Assembly: GCA_003971905.1 (NCBI GenBank)
Contig: RSEE01000054.1
Location: 186,001 to 250,000 of the forward strand
Direction: 5' to 3'
DNA length: 64,000 nucleotides
From: Moniliella sp. 'wahieum'
Taxonomy: Eukaryota > Basidiomycota > Moniliellomycetes > Moniliellales > Moniliellaceae
The translations under genes were made by a program, and so were the position numbers. The notes under the pieces were generated by a model. It searched no databases, was not told where the DNA came from, and saw only the letters and a list, made by a program, of their open reading frames with translations. Shown one piece after another: positions 12,543 to 24,758 of the stretch; positions within the stretch are counted from its first letter, which is position 1; each line of letters begins with the position of its first letter.

Positions 12543-13107
12543 ATGCCCCGCGGTGGCCGCTCCAGCTCTCGCCCCTCGCCCTCCTCGCGCATGCCCTCGG
12601 GCTCCCGCAGCGCCTCTACCCAGGCCTACCACCCCCCCCGCAGCACCATGCCCCGCCCCCCGCCCCGCACCAGGCTGCGCCACCTCCGATGGCCCAGCCC
12701 AGCATGGGCGGCGGCGGTCTGTTTGCTAACATGGCCTCCACCGCGGCCGGTGTCGCGGTCGGGTCCACGGTTGGCCACGGGCTGAGCAACATGCTCTTTG
12801 GTGGCTCCTCTTCTTCGGAGCCGGCGCCTGCACCCCAGCAGGAGCAACAGCCCGCCGCTTGGGCCCAGGGCTACAATTCCCAAGACGCCACCAAGGGCGC
12901 TGCGTGCGAAGCGCAGTCTAAAGGTGCGTACTCCCCTGATTGATTTGGATTTGGAGTGGATTGGCCCGTGCGAATGGCAATCGCTAACTGTCTGCCCGGT
13001 TAGATCTCCTGCGCTGCTTTGAGGCGACCAACAACGACACGAACGCCTGTGCGTACTACTTGGAACAACTCAAGGCATGCTCGGCCGCGGCTCAGTCCTT
13101 TGCTTAG
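12543..13107 (+). CDS. MIX17: Mix17/CHCHD2-type twin CX9C protein
   Basis: Mitochondrial intermembrane-space protein of the CHCHD2/CHCHD10 family, imported through Mia40 and linked to respiratory-chain and MICOS function. The N terminus is Arg/Ser-rich (MPRGGRSSSRPSPSS), the centre has the family's glycine-alanine hydrophobic segment (ASTAAGVAVGSTVGHG), and the C terminus has CEAQSKDLLRC and CAYYLEQLKAC, both CX9C. One intron (12924-13003, GTGCGT/TTAG) joins SK to DLLRC in frame. The reading frame changes within the C-run near 12632-12640; the correct continuation is the frame containing PPMAQPSMGGGGLF. This looks like a homopolymer error. A Pro-rich TATA-like promoter (GTATAAAA near 12471) lies upstream. 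Confidence 0.9.
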
Positions 13108-13439
13108 ACCCGGGTTGGCCTTGTTCTCCTGTTACCCACTGGGACGGTGCGCTGCAGGCCCGACTCGGCGCCTTGACTTGCCCCGTTCCCCTCGCCACTC
13201 TAGCTGAACCCCAGAGGGGCTCGGTCCATCCAGGGACAAGCTCTGCACAAATTGTAAGCTCGGTAATATCACTGCTTGTCATAAGGGCCACTCTGCTCTG
13301 CCTGCGTGAATAGCTAGCAGCTTCCTATCTCAAAGGGAAAGGGGAGAAGGCAACCAAACGTAGGAAAGTAAATGCGGATGGAGATAGGGTGGCGTTCCAA
13401 TCAAGGAAGAGGTTTCTCCTGCCGCAAGGGAGAGGAATA

Positions 13440-14293
13440 TCAAAGGAGCTTGTCGTAGGTGACGCCGCCTGGTGGAGAGGTTAGAACGGGCTAGGAAGAC
13501 AAGGGAAACCAGGAACCCAACGTACGTAACGATCGGCCACTTAGGCAAGCTCGGGCATCCCTTGCAAACGCTTTCCTGTCGCGACGCAGTGCCTCGGCCG
13601 CATCTGTCAGATAGTCAGTGGACGCGCTCCTGAAGAAGGAAGGGGGGGGGGGGCGTACCCTTATTCAACGGGTCGTCGGCATTGGGCTCGAGGAAGAGGA
13701 ACTGGAGTCCGACCATTACGCCATTGAGGTTCAGAACGGGGTTCCAGTCCTCACGCAGGATGTTGAGGCAGATGTTGCCCTCGAGGTCGATGTTGGGATG
13801 GTAGATCTTGTTGGCGCACTTGACCTTGGGCGCTTGGTGGGGGTAGTTGGTCGAGATGGTAAAGTCAAACTCGAAGGTAGCGTCCTTGTAAATGCCTGGG
13901 GGAGACGAGTGCGTCAGAACCACGCACAGGGCCAAGCGGCGCCAAGAGAGGGGAACCTACCTTCGTCGGGAGTGATGAAGAGCTTAAAGTGCATCAGGTT
14001 AGCCGGATCCGGAAACACGGTTCGCATTGTCGGGGGCAGGTCCAGCTCCGAAACATCTGGCGGCAGCCGAGGGCAGAGGAAGACGTCAGTGAGTCTTGAT
14101 TAGGACAGCAAGGATACGAGCAGGGGGGGGAGGCATACCCTTCTGGGCACGCAGCTGCGCTGGCGACGTCTTGGCACTCTTCTTCTTGGCCTCCTCCTTG
14201 GCCTTCAGCTGCCAAATCTGCCGGCGGACAAAGGGAAGGGGGTCAGCGACCTGAGGTCCTTGGCGAGGGTCGGGAGCGACGCACATTCATCAT
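13440..14293 (-). CDS. UBC12: NEDD8/Rub1-conjugating enzyme E2
   Basis: E2 that transfers Rub1/NEDD8 to cullins. Six exons splice cleanly; introns are at 14218-14284, 14057-14138, 13896-13960, 13604-13658 and 13469-13525. The protein starts [16 protein letters not shown], the helical Ubc12 N-terminal tail that binds the E1. The core has [17 protein letters not shown], then [15 protein letters not shown] with the catalytic cysteine, then [17 protein letters not shown]. The last exon restores a short tail ending GVTYDKLL, as in fungal Ubc12. The length is about 180 residues, normal for the family, with no frame break. This is a useful contrast to its damaged neighbours. Confidence 0.95.
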
Positions 14294-14739
14294 GGTGGGA
14301 AAGGGGGGGGGGGGTGGTATCAAGCGCAAGGAACGGCGTAGGCGTGGTGGTGTGAAGGACGCGGAGGCCAAGTGGCTGTCCTATTGCCCTTCCCGCGCCG
14401 CCCGGAGTGTTACTGGCGTTGACGACGCCTAAGCACCACTCTCCACCAACCATCTCTCCCTCAGGGGCCTCGCAGCCTCGCAGGCCACATGACCCGTTTG
14501 TCCCAGTCTGGATCTGACGTAAGAGAAACGAACACACTCATGCTGATGTTTCAAAGTTCACTTTTCATCGATTCAGTATCCAACGTTCAGCTGGACATTG
14601 CCACAGCCGCCCAGACCATCGCACCCAGTCATCGATTATTTGATCAGCGACTATCAATCCCATCATTAATCATCCTCCCATCCACCAGCCCGACTCGGCG
14701 CTACCCAGCCCCCGCAACTTGCACCCCGCCGCAACCGTC

Positions 14740-15775
14740 ATGGCCGATCCTGCCGTCCGCACCTTCCCGCCCCTCCGCGGCACGCGCAGCGCCATCGTCA
14801 CCGGAGGGTCGCAGGGCATTGGCCGCTCCACTGCCGAGGCACTGGCGTTGGATGGATGGAACGTGCTCATTTCGGGCCGGCGGTTGGAAGCGCTCGAGTC
14901 GGTGGTGAAGAGCATTACTGCACGTGTGCGGCAGGAGGCGCCCGAGGCCGGGGGGCAGGTAAGACTGTACATGGGCGACATGGGGCAGGAAGGGGCGGTG
15001 ACGAATATGTTTGCGCGGGCGGAGGAGCTGTTTGGGCATATTGATCTCATCTTTATCAATGCGGGCATTGGGGCTCCGGCGGTGCCAATCCAAGAGTTGA
15101 GCTTTGAGCAGTGGACGAACGTGGTCCATGTCAACCTGAATGGCGGTATGTGGGGTGCGGTGCTGCGTCTGCTCCGTGTTTGTTTTGCTTGGTGCATACA
15201 GCTCACTCCGAATAGCCTTTCTCTGTAGCCGGGAGGCGTTCCGCTACATGGACGGCTCCAAGGGTACCAAGGGTGGACGCATCATCCTCAACGGTTCGAT
15301 CAGCTCCAAGGTCCCACGTCCCCACTCTTCTGCCTGTCTGTTTTCCCCCCACTCCGTATCTTTCGCTTCCTCTCAGCACTCCATACCTACTACCTCTAAC
15401 CCTCTCCCCACCAGACACTGCCACCAAGCATGCCATCACCGGCCTGACCAAATCCCTTGCGCTGGACGGGCGCAAGTACAGTGTGTTCCCCTCCTTTGCT
15501 ATGGGATGAGGTAAGATCAATGTCTAACGTACAGTGCCGCAGATATTGCCGTGTCCCAAATCGACATTGGCAATGCCAGTTCGTCCATGACGAAGCGCAT
15601 GTCGGGCACGGGGGTGCTCCAAGCGGATGGGGTGACAGTCAAGACCGAACCTGTGTTTGACCGTGAATTTGTTGCAAAGGAGATTGTCCATATTGCCAAC
15701 CTACCCTTGTCGGTCAACATTCAGGAGGTGACCATCATGGCTACCAACATGCCTAGCTACGTCGGGCGCGGTTGA
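14740..15775 (+). CDS. Short-chain dehydrogenase/reductase
   Basis: Classical SDR oxidoreductase, probably NADP(H)-dependent, of about 265 residues. The Rossmann signature is TGGSQGIGRS (about residues 22-31), then NAGIG, the catalytic Ser in NGSISS, and YTATK with the catalytic Tyr and Lys. The C-terminal part has SQIDIGNAS. Introns 15146-15215, 15336-15414 and 15481-15542 give seamless joins: NGAFLCSREAF across the first, SAYTATKH across the second, KYNIAVSQ across the third. The last two joins rebuild conserved family residues, which fixes the splice sites. The substrate cannot be read from sequence. It is tail to tail with the aminotransferase gene, 0.96 kb away. Confidence 0.9.
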
Positions 15776-16732
15776 ACTCTGGTTGCACGACTATGTGCTT
15801 CGAGGCAACTTGCACTACATGCCGTCTATCTCCCCATCTTTGAACCAATCACTTTGATTTATGCACAGCGTACATAACGGCAGTGCTCACTCACACCCTC
15901 GCCTTTACCACACTCGACGTCTTCGTTTGCGCAGTCGCCCGCCTTCTCGCAAGAAGCCAAGGGTACAGTGAGTGCCACATGGGCCTCTGCCTCTACATGT
16001 AAGAAAGCAAGCGGGGGTGCCCTGAGATCCACACAAGATCCCAGAACGGACTACCCTTCAAACAGAACTTATGCGTGGAGACAGGTTTTTGGCTGCAACA
16101 GTTGAGTCGTAAGCCCGTCGTGCTCTCTCTTTTTGGCGTGTTTAGCAGCACATCTCCTTCCACTGTAGAGGAGTTGATGTGGCCAGCAGATCGTCACTTG
16201 ATAGTTCAACTCAGTGGCGTCTCCGCATGAGCAGGATTGGCGTGAAATCATCTTCAGCCAGAGACACTTACTCGGTTGTCTCTTCCAACTATGATCAAAT
16301 GACTACGTACACTGAAACCCCATAGGGGACTTGGTGCAAATGTAGAGTATAGCCAAGGTATATATATCAAGGTACGGTGTGCTTGGTCTCATAATCGAGC
16401 ATCATCTGCTTCACACCAACAGGGCCTTCGATAGAAATTCCAAGCCAATCGGACCCAAGGGAGGCATCGTTCCTCCCTGCCGATAATGGAATGTAGCGGT
16501 ATTCCTGAATACAGTGAGAGAGGACTGCTGTGAAACCCGCATCTCTTGGCTTTATAGGAACGATCCAAATTCCATGAAGACCGCCTAAGTAATTCGAGAA
16601 GGGCTCCCTACAACGCACGGCGAGGGAAGGAATCATCGAAATGCAACCGGGAGTGTTGCATCTTTTCCTTGAGGAGAGTACACGTATGTCGTATGTGTGA
16701 TGCACATTCATTTGTGTTGTGCTTGGCCCGAC
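15776..16732. other. Convergent intergenic region
   Basis: About 0.95 kb between two converging genes. I see no gene here; it probably carries both 3'UTRs. No strong repeats. Confidence 0.5.
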
Positions 16733-18327
16733 TCAACACAGGGTACTTATCCCGGTGGCGACGGGGACGACAGGCAAAGTATCCAACGCTGTTTTTGCTG
16801 TGGTGGAGGCCAAGTCGGATGCATGCGACAACCCAGGCGGGGGCTGTTTCGGTGTCATCACGTCGACCAACGCAGTTTGAAGGCGCAGCAAGCCTTGGGC
16901 CAAAGCATCTGGCTCGAGGGAAAACGTGATCCTAAACCAACCGGGGACTGGGTGGTGGTAATTGAATCCAGGCGTGATGGCAACGCCGTGGCTGAGGCAA
17001 TGGGACCAGAGATGCGTCTCGCGTTGCTCGACCGTGCCGGGGCCTTTGGGGAGGTAGGCGCTGAGGTTGACCATGACAAAATGGCCGGCGTTGGAGGGGA
17101 TGTATTCCAGGTGCTGATCCAGGCACCATGCTTTGACCGTCTCGTAGCGTGAGAGAGGCGAGCTTGGTTGGTCTGGATGTACCACGGCAAGAAGGTTTCG
17201 TCGGTCAAGATGGGCTCCAGAGGCAATCGGCCGGCGAAGCCACCATATTCAACTTGGCTGTGACCTTGAGTGCGTTGCGCAACGTCTCGTTGCGGCTTAC
17301 CAGCGCCCCAACCCTCAACCCATTGCTGCCCCAATCCTTCGATGCACTGCTGAGGATCACAATTCGGTCTCCATCCACCCCCTTGGACTCCCAATCAATC
17401 GACAAGGCCGAAATAAAGGGCTGGGGGGACCGGTTGTCCGAGGTGGGGAAGACGGAAAGCGCGTAGATTTCATCAACCACAAGGAAAAGGTTGTAGCGCT
17501 GGGCAAACTGGCCATAGGCCACCAGTGCCGCCTGATCGTAGCACCGTCCCAATGGGTTGTGCGGGTTGGTCACCATGACCGCGCGGGCAGGCGTCCCATT
17601 CAATGCGCAGGATTGGTACGCCTGCTCAAACCCACGGAGCGCACCCAGACCTGAGAAGGAGGATGCTTCGGCCTCATCCTGGTCTGGGGAAAATACTGCG
17701 TGACACTTGACTTGCGACCGCGTGCCTAGATCGGCATCAAAGCCATTGTACAAGGGGGCCGCAGTGAGGAAGGCTTCCCCCGGGTCCGCCAGGTGTTCTG
17801 CAACTTGGTCCAATAGACTCCCACAGCCTGGACCTGTGATAATGTGTTCCGGTCGGACCGGCTCAAAAGGACGATAGTAGTCCGAGTTGTACAGTTTGCA
17901 CAAGGCGTCAAACAGCCTGGAGGAACCAAACAAGGACGTTCCACTAGAAAGAGGGGTTATCGATTATCCGCATGTTAGCTGATAGCATAATGGGAAATAT
18001 ACACAGCACACACTAGGTCAAGTCCGTGGCCTGCATGGCACAGTTGGCACGCATATACTTTAGCAATCTTTGCTCATGAGTGAATTGTTGGCAATCGCCA
18101 TGTTGACAATGCCGTTTGGGTTACTCTCGGCGTCATATGTGTCGGAGAGGATGCGATCAAAGATGCTCCCTAGGAAAGAGGGCAGGAGCAATGTGGCAGG
18201 TCAGTGCATTGTTCTTCCGGCATCACCCACACACGTAACGGCGACGGAGTGTTTTGCTGTACGCACAGAAGGGTGTGACCGATTGGGCATGCGCTGTGCC
18301 TCGACGGGAGAGTTGGGCTGGACTCAT
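16733..18327 (-). CDS. ACC-synthase-like class I/II aminotransferase
   Basis: PLP-dependent enzyme of the fold-type I family, closest in feel to fungal 1-aminocyclopropane-1-carboxylate-synthase-like proteins. Exon 1 starts MSPAQLSRRG; the next exon has SIFDRILSDTYDAE and NPNGIVNMAIANNS; a join rebuilds DLTYGTSLFGSSRLF. Further on are IITGPGCGSLLDQ, the VTNPHNPLGRCYD substrate loop, VVDEIYALSVFP, and SSASKDWGSNGLRVG with the PLP lysine. The C-terminal part has GHFVMVNLSAYLP and FRITFSLEPDAL. Probable single-base losses occur near 18078, 17207 and 17155, each restoring conserved sequence if corrected. The true substrate is uncertain; many relatives do not make ACC. Confidence 0.85.
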
Positions 18328-19409
18328 TTCTTGCCGTAATAGTATAGGGGTCGGAGGGTTGGGAAAAGAGAAGGAGGTGTGCTTTGGGGGGAGTCGAGCA
18401 CGCCATCGTTTGGCGTTCGGCCTGTTTATAGCGGCCTGCACACACCCACGTTATCAGTAATAGTGTGCATCATGCGATCATTACGGCCACTTCTGTGTTC
18501 TCAATGATAACGCGAGGGGATTTGGGATCGGGGCAGGAGGAGGGGTAGCATGCAGCATGTCTCTTCGTCGAGGACACGTGGCTATTAATCACACTTTCAT
18601 CTGTCCCGCTCGTAGTTCCAGACTACTATACCATCGAGTATAGTCGGGCACTTGTGCTCCTCAGCTGGGGCGCTGAGGTTTCAACGTGGAAGATCATGAT
18701 CTTCAGGTGCGTCTCTGTGGATGGCGTGTGGAACACTGCTCTTCTTTCTATGAAAAAGGCCGAGCTAGGGAAACCAATGTGTGTGCAGCTGGGGACTCTC
18801 GGTTGGGCGTGAAGCTTGAAGATCACTGAGATGGGCAATGGGGGGGCAGTTGCCTCGCACAATTGATCCACAGTTCTATTGCTCGTTTCAATTTATACTG
18901 CCCGACTTGTGTGTGATAATATTAGTACTGAGCGCGATCCGGCAACTTTAAGGGCGAAAACTGGCCGGCAGCCAGTTGTTGTTACCCCCCAGGCCTTGTC
19001 CAACTGCACCTGATTACTAGACAGCTGCATGTAGCAAGCAAAGCTCAACATGGCATAACTCTTCCTCGAGGCGCTAGGCAAAGACATTTTGAGATAACCT
19101 GTGGGAACTACCGGATGCTATATCGGAGGCACACGAGCTACAAATGGACAACCTGTGTGGTAGTGCAGATGGTTGTTGTATCTCTCTCATCGATCTCACA
19201 GGCTGGGGTCGTGTTGCCAAATGTGAGTTCAGATGGGGGGTATTATATTAGTTTACTTGGTCAACGACAGGCGGACGCGCGCCCGGGCGATCCCAGTGGG
19301 GGAGACAACGACGGGACTGGAGAGGGTGCTGAGGATAGGACTGGGGCGAATAGCGTACGCGACAGGCGGGCCCGGGGAAGGGTGGTGGGGTTGGGCGGAC
19401 TTGGCATGG
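18328..19409. other. Intergenic region
   Basis: About 1.1 kb. The left end should hold the promoter of the aminotransferase gene (TTTATAGCGG-like sequence near 18424). I see no gene or structured element in the rest. Confidence 0.5.
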
Positions 19410-22400
19410 TCAGAGGAGGGGGTCTTCCAGCGGTGGCATGTCGTCCGTCGTAGTATGGGGCCGTTTGCGACTAATGTGGGGCATGCGGGATGCTCGCGTG
19501 GGTGGAGTTTGGGGCTGCTGTACCAACGGGAGATACTCAGCTAACTCAAAGAGGGGGAGCAGGTCCCCATACGTCAAGGTGAGGTGACGCAGCCTTGTCT
19601 CCAACTTGGTGAGGGCGTGGGTGAAGGCGCGGCCGAGTGCCCCCCCTTGGACGAATACCAGACTTTTGATCAACGGGACGAGAGCGGAAAGCACCACCAC
19701 AAGCAGAAGTCTCCCTGTTGGAGGCTTGTCCAGCATGGATCCAAGCAGATCAACGCCTCGATCCACATGCTCTTGCATCACTCTCACCAGCTGAGCTGGG
19801 GTAGGGCTGTCCGTCTCCGTCTCACCCTCCCAACGAAGGGGAGAGGACAGGCCAGCTCCCACGCCTTAGCTAAGGCAGTGTAGGCCGATCCCAACTTGCC
19901 CCAGGCCGTTATGGCTCGAGTAGGGTGACAGAGCAGATGATCCGTTCCCGTTAGGTCTGGATCCAAGAGAAGTTGGCACGCAGCGACAACCAGAGGATGC
20001 GTGATCTTTTCGACCGCCGCAGAGGCGGGGGCCGCCGACGGCTCGTTCCGCACTTGGCGCGAGGAAGACGAGCGCGGAGCCAGCACTACTCTGCCTGGAA
20101 CGACAGAGGAAGGGCGATAAGGCGAAGAATGGCTAGGCGCGTGCTTGTCCAAAGGGCGCGAGACGACATTAGGATGGGAAGGCCAGGCAGAGTGTTTCCA
20201 AAGGTTTTCGGGACCAAGCCGTTTGCGCTTTGCTGCGCTCACACACGGGCTCCCGGTTGGAGCTGGATGGCCTGGGGAAAGTGGACTCTCGAGATCAGGT
20301 TCGGAGTCCGGCCCATCCGCAAAGCCCTCTCCAGTAGTGGGAAGGTCCTTCTCTCTTTCGGACGTTGGGAGGGCGGGCTGCTCTATCAAGCCAAGACTAA
20401 CGCTGCTGCTGCTTTGATCCGATGCCACTGGCGGTACTTGGGGGGGCATAGGCACCGCCACAGGCGAAGGCTCAATTGTTTGATCCGCTAGCCGCAGGTT
20501 GGGATCTGGATCTAGGGCCGAGGCTAGACCGGTCTGGTACCCCGGGGGCCGAACCTGGGATGGAGACGATGACATCGACTGGCCCGATCCGCGAGACATG
20601 CTCGGGTCCGCATCGTCTGGTGTGGCTTCAATCCCCGCTAAGACGGGCTGTGGTTGTACTCTGGAGCCGGAAACAGAGAGGGATATGTCCCTATCTGGCT
20701 CCCGACTGGAGGGGTAGGCTACCAACTGAACGGGTGCGGGTGGGGACTTGGCCGGAAGGACGAACGGGGGCTCTGGCACATGCCGTGCTAGATCATATTG
20801 AACGCCAGCCGGCATCACCATGGATCCCTCCATCCCCGAAGCCGAAAGGGAAATGTTCATCACGGACACTTCAACTGATCGAGACGGAGCGCTGGCGGAG
20901 CACCCGGGGTCTCCTTGAAGAAGCGCGCTCGGTGAATCCATAGGGTCAACGGATGAGAAACTGTGGCGCTCACATTCTCCTCCTCATGTGGATCCGTTGA
21001 TGGCGAGGCCGGGCACCCAGATACAGGGCGTGAGGGGGAAGGAGGGGGCATGGCCGAGGGCATGGTGAGGGAGGCTGTAGGATTGGGAAGAGGGGGAGGC
21101 CGTTCCCGGCGAACACGTTCCTGCGCCAACATGAAGCGGATGAAGCGTGTAGCCAAAGCAGGCGAAGGTGTCCGGAAGGGAGCCACCCCAACGTCCTTCG
21201 CCCAGCCAGCATATGCGTCGCGCGCTCGACGCACATTTTCGGCGCCCATCCAGGCTTCGGCATCTGCCGCAATCCGATCCTGCCCCAGAAGGGAGAGGGT
21301 GCCGGCGAACATAGCGGGCAATGCCCAGTAGGTGAACACATCCGCCTCCACCGATTGCTCGGCGCAAGGAGCTAGACCGGGGGTAGAACCATCTCGCCTT
21401 GCCACACCAGGGAGGGAGTTGGGTACGATCGAGTCGGGCTCGAAGAGCGATACGAGGCTGCGCAGTTCCGGGAGGGTGCTATGCCGCCCAAGCGGAGTGT
21501 GGATCAGAGTGGGATACTGGGCACCGGGGTCCCCACGGGCAGCAGCCAAGATTTGAGCTCGGGTGAGGGAATGGTACGCAGTCCACTGGTCTGACGACAT
21601 CTCCATAGGGTGGACAAAGACTGCACGCAGCTCTTGAGCCGAAGCAAAGTGTTTAACGGGGAGCCGTGCTTTGGAGGGACATGGCTGAGCACGATCACAT
21701 GCATGGATCCGCACGGTAGGGTCAAGTGTCAAGATATCAGCCAAGAACGGCTCGGCCTCAAACGCATTGACCGATATTGATGATAGCGGTAGGAATCAAG
21801 ATGGATCTGTTCGCCAAAGTAGCGCGCAACGCCCTTGAGCAGCTCCTCGTACCCCCACGTCCAACAGTGGAGGTAGATTCCCACGTGGGCGGGTAGAGGG
21901 CGAGCAGGTCGACCACCCCGGCCACTGCAGAGGCCTTGGGTGGCGCAGCGGCCCCGCGCTCCACCATCTCAGTGTCGAGGTAAATGCATGCCAACCGCAT
22001 GGACCAATCCGTCTTGGCTGCCCCTCCCACGCGGCGCGAGGAAGTACCAAACTCGTCTGACTCGGGCGCAAATTGGGACGAGGCCAGTTGGGAGGAGCCC
22101 TCGCCGGAAGAGGGGTGTTGCTGGGACGAATGGTGCTGTGGCTGGAGGTTGTGGGGCGGTGCGTGCGAGGTCCGAGATGGTACCTTGATGGCAGATGTGG
22201 CACCAACAAGGAGGGAGAGTGTAGCAAGCCTCCCTCGCCAATGGCGATCGACCATCTCTGCTCCCAACTTGTCAAGAGTCTCAGCGGCGTTCTCGGCGGT
22301 GGCCATACCGAGAACGGCTGGGGCAGCTAGGGGGCCATCCTGGTCCTGCGGGATCGGACGATTTGTCGCGGTTGATATGTGGGTCCATTGGGGTCCAACC

Positions 22401-23291
22401 AATGCACCTTCTGAATCGCCATGGTCCTTGCTTTTGACATTGTCGTCTGCGCCGGTGGGGGCATGGGAATCAAAGGGGAGTCGTGGCACTTGTCCATCGG
22501 CGGGAGCCAGCGTGCGGGCCAAGGCCGAGGGGCGGATCCAGCGACTTACAAACGGGTTGGCGGCCAAAGCGGAGACCATCGAAGCTTCCGCACGCACGTC
22601 GCCTGTATGCAGGATGGCGCCGCGAGGGCCGTGGATGAGGACCATGACCGCTCCCGGCATGTGGTTGGCATCCAACAGTGTCACGACCAGCTCGACACCG
22701 GGCGTGTATTGGACGCGGGTGGGAGTGTTGAGCGGAATGGGAACCAGCTGGTCTCGGGGAGAGCGGGTGCGAGATGCGCTGGGGTGCGTGCGTGCGGCGG
22801 GCTTGCGTGGGGGGCGGCGCTTGGGGCGAAGGAGGGCGTTGGTGCGGGCACGGCGGAGGTTGCGCGAGTAGGCGGCGTAGGCGGGGGCGAGGCGGGAGAA
22901 GGGGCGGTCGGGGGCGACGCGTGGGTCGGCGGCGGCGGCGGCGCGGTGGCGGGCGGTCTGGTGGTCGATGAGGATGCGGCGGGTGGTGGGGGAGCAGAGG
23001 ATGACGGCGGCGGCGGGGGGGCAGCGGGCGAGGCCGGGGACATGGTCCATGTGGGCATGGTGAGGATGTAGAGCGCGGCGGGGCAAAGTGGGTCTGGGCG
23101 GGGGCGAGGTCGCCGAGGTCGAGGACGGGGGTGGGGGGGGTGGTGGCGGCGGAGAGGGAGGGCGCGGCGGCCAGCTGGGCAGCCCAGGCGCGGACGAGGG
23201 GCGGGAGCGGCGGGCGGCTGCTGCCAAAGTCGTCGATGCGCACCAGCGGGTACTCGGCGACGAAGCCGCCCAGCGGCGTGTTGCTGGGCAT
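19410..23291 (-). CDS. Artemis/SNM1-like metallo-beta-lactamase nuclease
   Basis: Probable DNA-repair nuclease of the beta-CASP metallo-beta-lactamase group. The protein opens MPSNTPLGGFVAEYPL then VRIDDFG, the family start. Zinc-ligand motif HAHMDHVPGLA is at about residue 85 if a missing C near 23060 is allowed for. Then come a Pro/Arg-rich linker, TPGVELVVTLLDANHMPGAV, and HTGDVRAEASMV. A frame change near 21870 exposes GIYLHCWTWGYEELL, and another near 21765 leads into EPFLADILTLDPTVRIHAC and VHPMEMSSDQW, still within the fold. About 600 further residues follow, mostly Ser/Pro-rich and apparently disordered, with helical patches near the end. The start lies 157 bp from VMA6, in a shared promoter. 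The last part (19410-19860) could be a separate gene. Confidence 0.8.
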
Positions 23292-23448
23292 GGCGGGCGG
23301 ATCGGCTGGTGTTGGCCTGCCCATTTAACGAGCCAGCCGCTCCGCTGCTCGGTGCAATGCGGCACGTGCCATCCACTTGCACCTGAACAAGTCTGTGCGT
23401 CCCCGGTTCACTCGCCTTCCCCCAACAACCCACAGCGCTGCTGCCCCC

Positions 23449-24553
23449 ATGGAGATGCTGTCGTTCAATGTCGACAACGGCTACCTCGAGGGCGTGGTGC
23501 GCGGCTACATGAACGGCCTCCTGACCGCGCCGCAGTTCCAGACGCTGACCCAGTGCGAGACGCTGGAGGATCTGCGCATGCAGCTGTCGGCGACCGACTA
23601 TGGCAACTTTCTCGCCAACGAGCCCTCGCCGCTCACCACCGCTGTCGTCCTGGACCGTGCGACGAGACGGATGGTGACGCAGTTCGAGTATCTGCGCGAG
23701 AATGCCGTTTACCCCGCTGAGCAAATTCCTCGACTTTGTCACCTACGCCACATGATCGACAATGTCATTCTCCTCATCTGGCACCCTGCACGAACGCGAC
23801 ACCCACGAGCTGCTGGAGCGCTGCCACCTCTGGGCTGGTTCGATACCCTTCCCGCCCTCAGCGTGGCCAACACAGTAGACGAACTGTACCAAACCGTCCT
23901 TGTCGAGACCCCATTGGCACCCTATTTCCGCGACTGCCTCTCCGCCGCCGACCTGGACGACCTCAACATTGAGATTATTCGCAACACTCTCTACAAGGCC
24001 TACCTGGAAGACTTTTATCAATTTTCTCTCTCTCTTGGCGCGTAACATCCGAGGCGATGCAAGACCTTCTTGCATTTGAGGCCGATCGCCGTGTCATTTC
24101 CATCACCGTCAACAGTTTTGGTACGGGCTTAACCAAGGAGGAACGCGCACGCCTTTTCCCCTCGGTCGGGAAGCTGTACCCGGCAGGCAACAATGCGCTG
24201 GCCCGGGCCGACGATGTGGAGCAGGTCAAGGCGGTATGCGAGATGGTGCCAGAGTACAAATCCTTCTTTGATGCGCCCTGGACAAGAGGAGGCCCAGCTG
24301 GACCACCTGGAAGACAAGTTTTCCAAGGAAGAGGTGAGGATCAACAAAATTCTCACCATCCAACAGTTTAACTTTTCCTCTTTTACGCTTGGACCAAGCT
24401 GAAGGAACAGGAGATTCGCACTCTGGGCTGGATTGCCGAGTGTATTGCCCAAGGCGCCCGAGGTACGTCATCCTCCTGTCCCCCTTTCTTTTCCACTATC
24501 ACCTTCCTGACATTTTGTTTGCAGACCGCATTGGGGACTATATCAATGTGTAA
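23449..24553 (+). CDS. VMA6: V-type ATPase subunit d
   Basis: Subunit d couples the V1 stalk to the proteolipid ring of the vacuolar proton pump. The start [19 protein letters not shown] and the segments [33 protein letters not shown] and [17 protein letters not shown] are diagnostic. The last intron (24463-24524) joins GAR to DRIGDYINV, the expected C terminus. The length is about 350 residues, normal. Frame slips fall near 23716, 23752, 23781 and 23828 (rebuilding LSKFLDFV, then [15 protein letters not shown]), near 24030, near 24285 ([11 protein letters not shown]) and near 24390 ([12 protein letters not shown]). So many breaks in an essential gene with conserved residues argue for sequence errors. 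Confidence 0.95.
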
Positions 24554-24758
24554 TGGCGTAATGGTATTTGCAGTGTTGCTCGTCGGGTTACTATGCTTGG
24601 GCACATATTCCCTTTGCTAGAATGGAATGAACATATAGGTATACAAATGTGATGCCAAACGACCAGGAGAGCTCGTGCCTGGATCGTCGAGCGGACGTCT
24701 CTTCTCTCCCACCCAGGCCAAATCGGGGTGTCCTCACACGTCTCGCCCTTAGTGTCTG

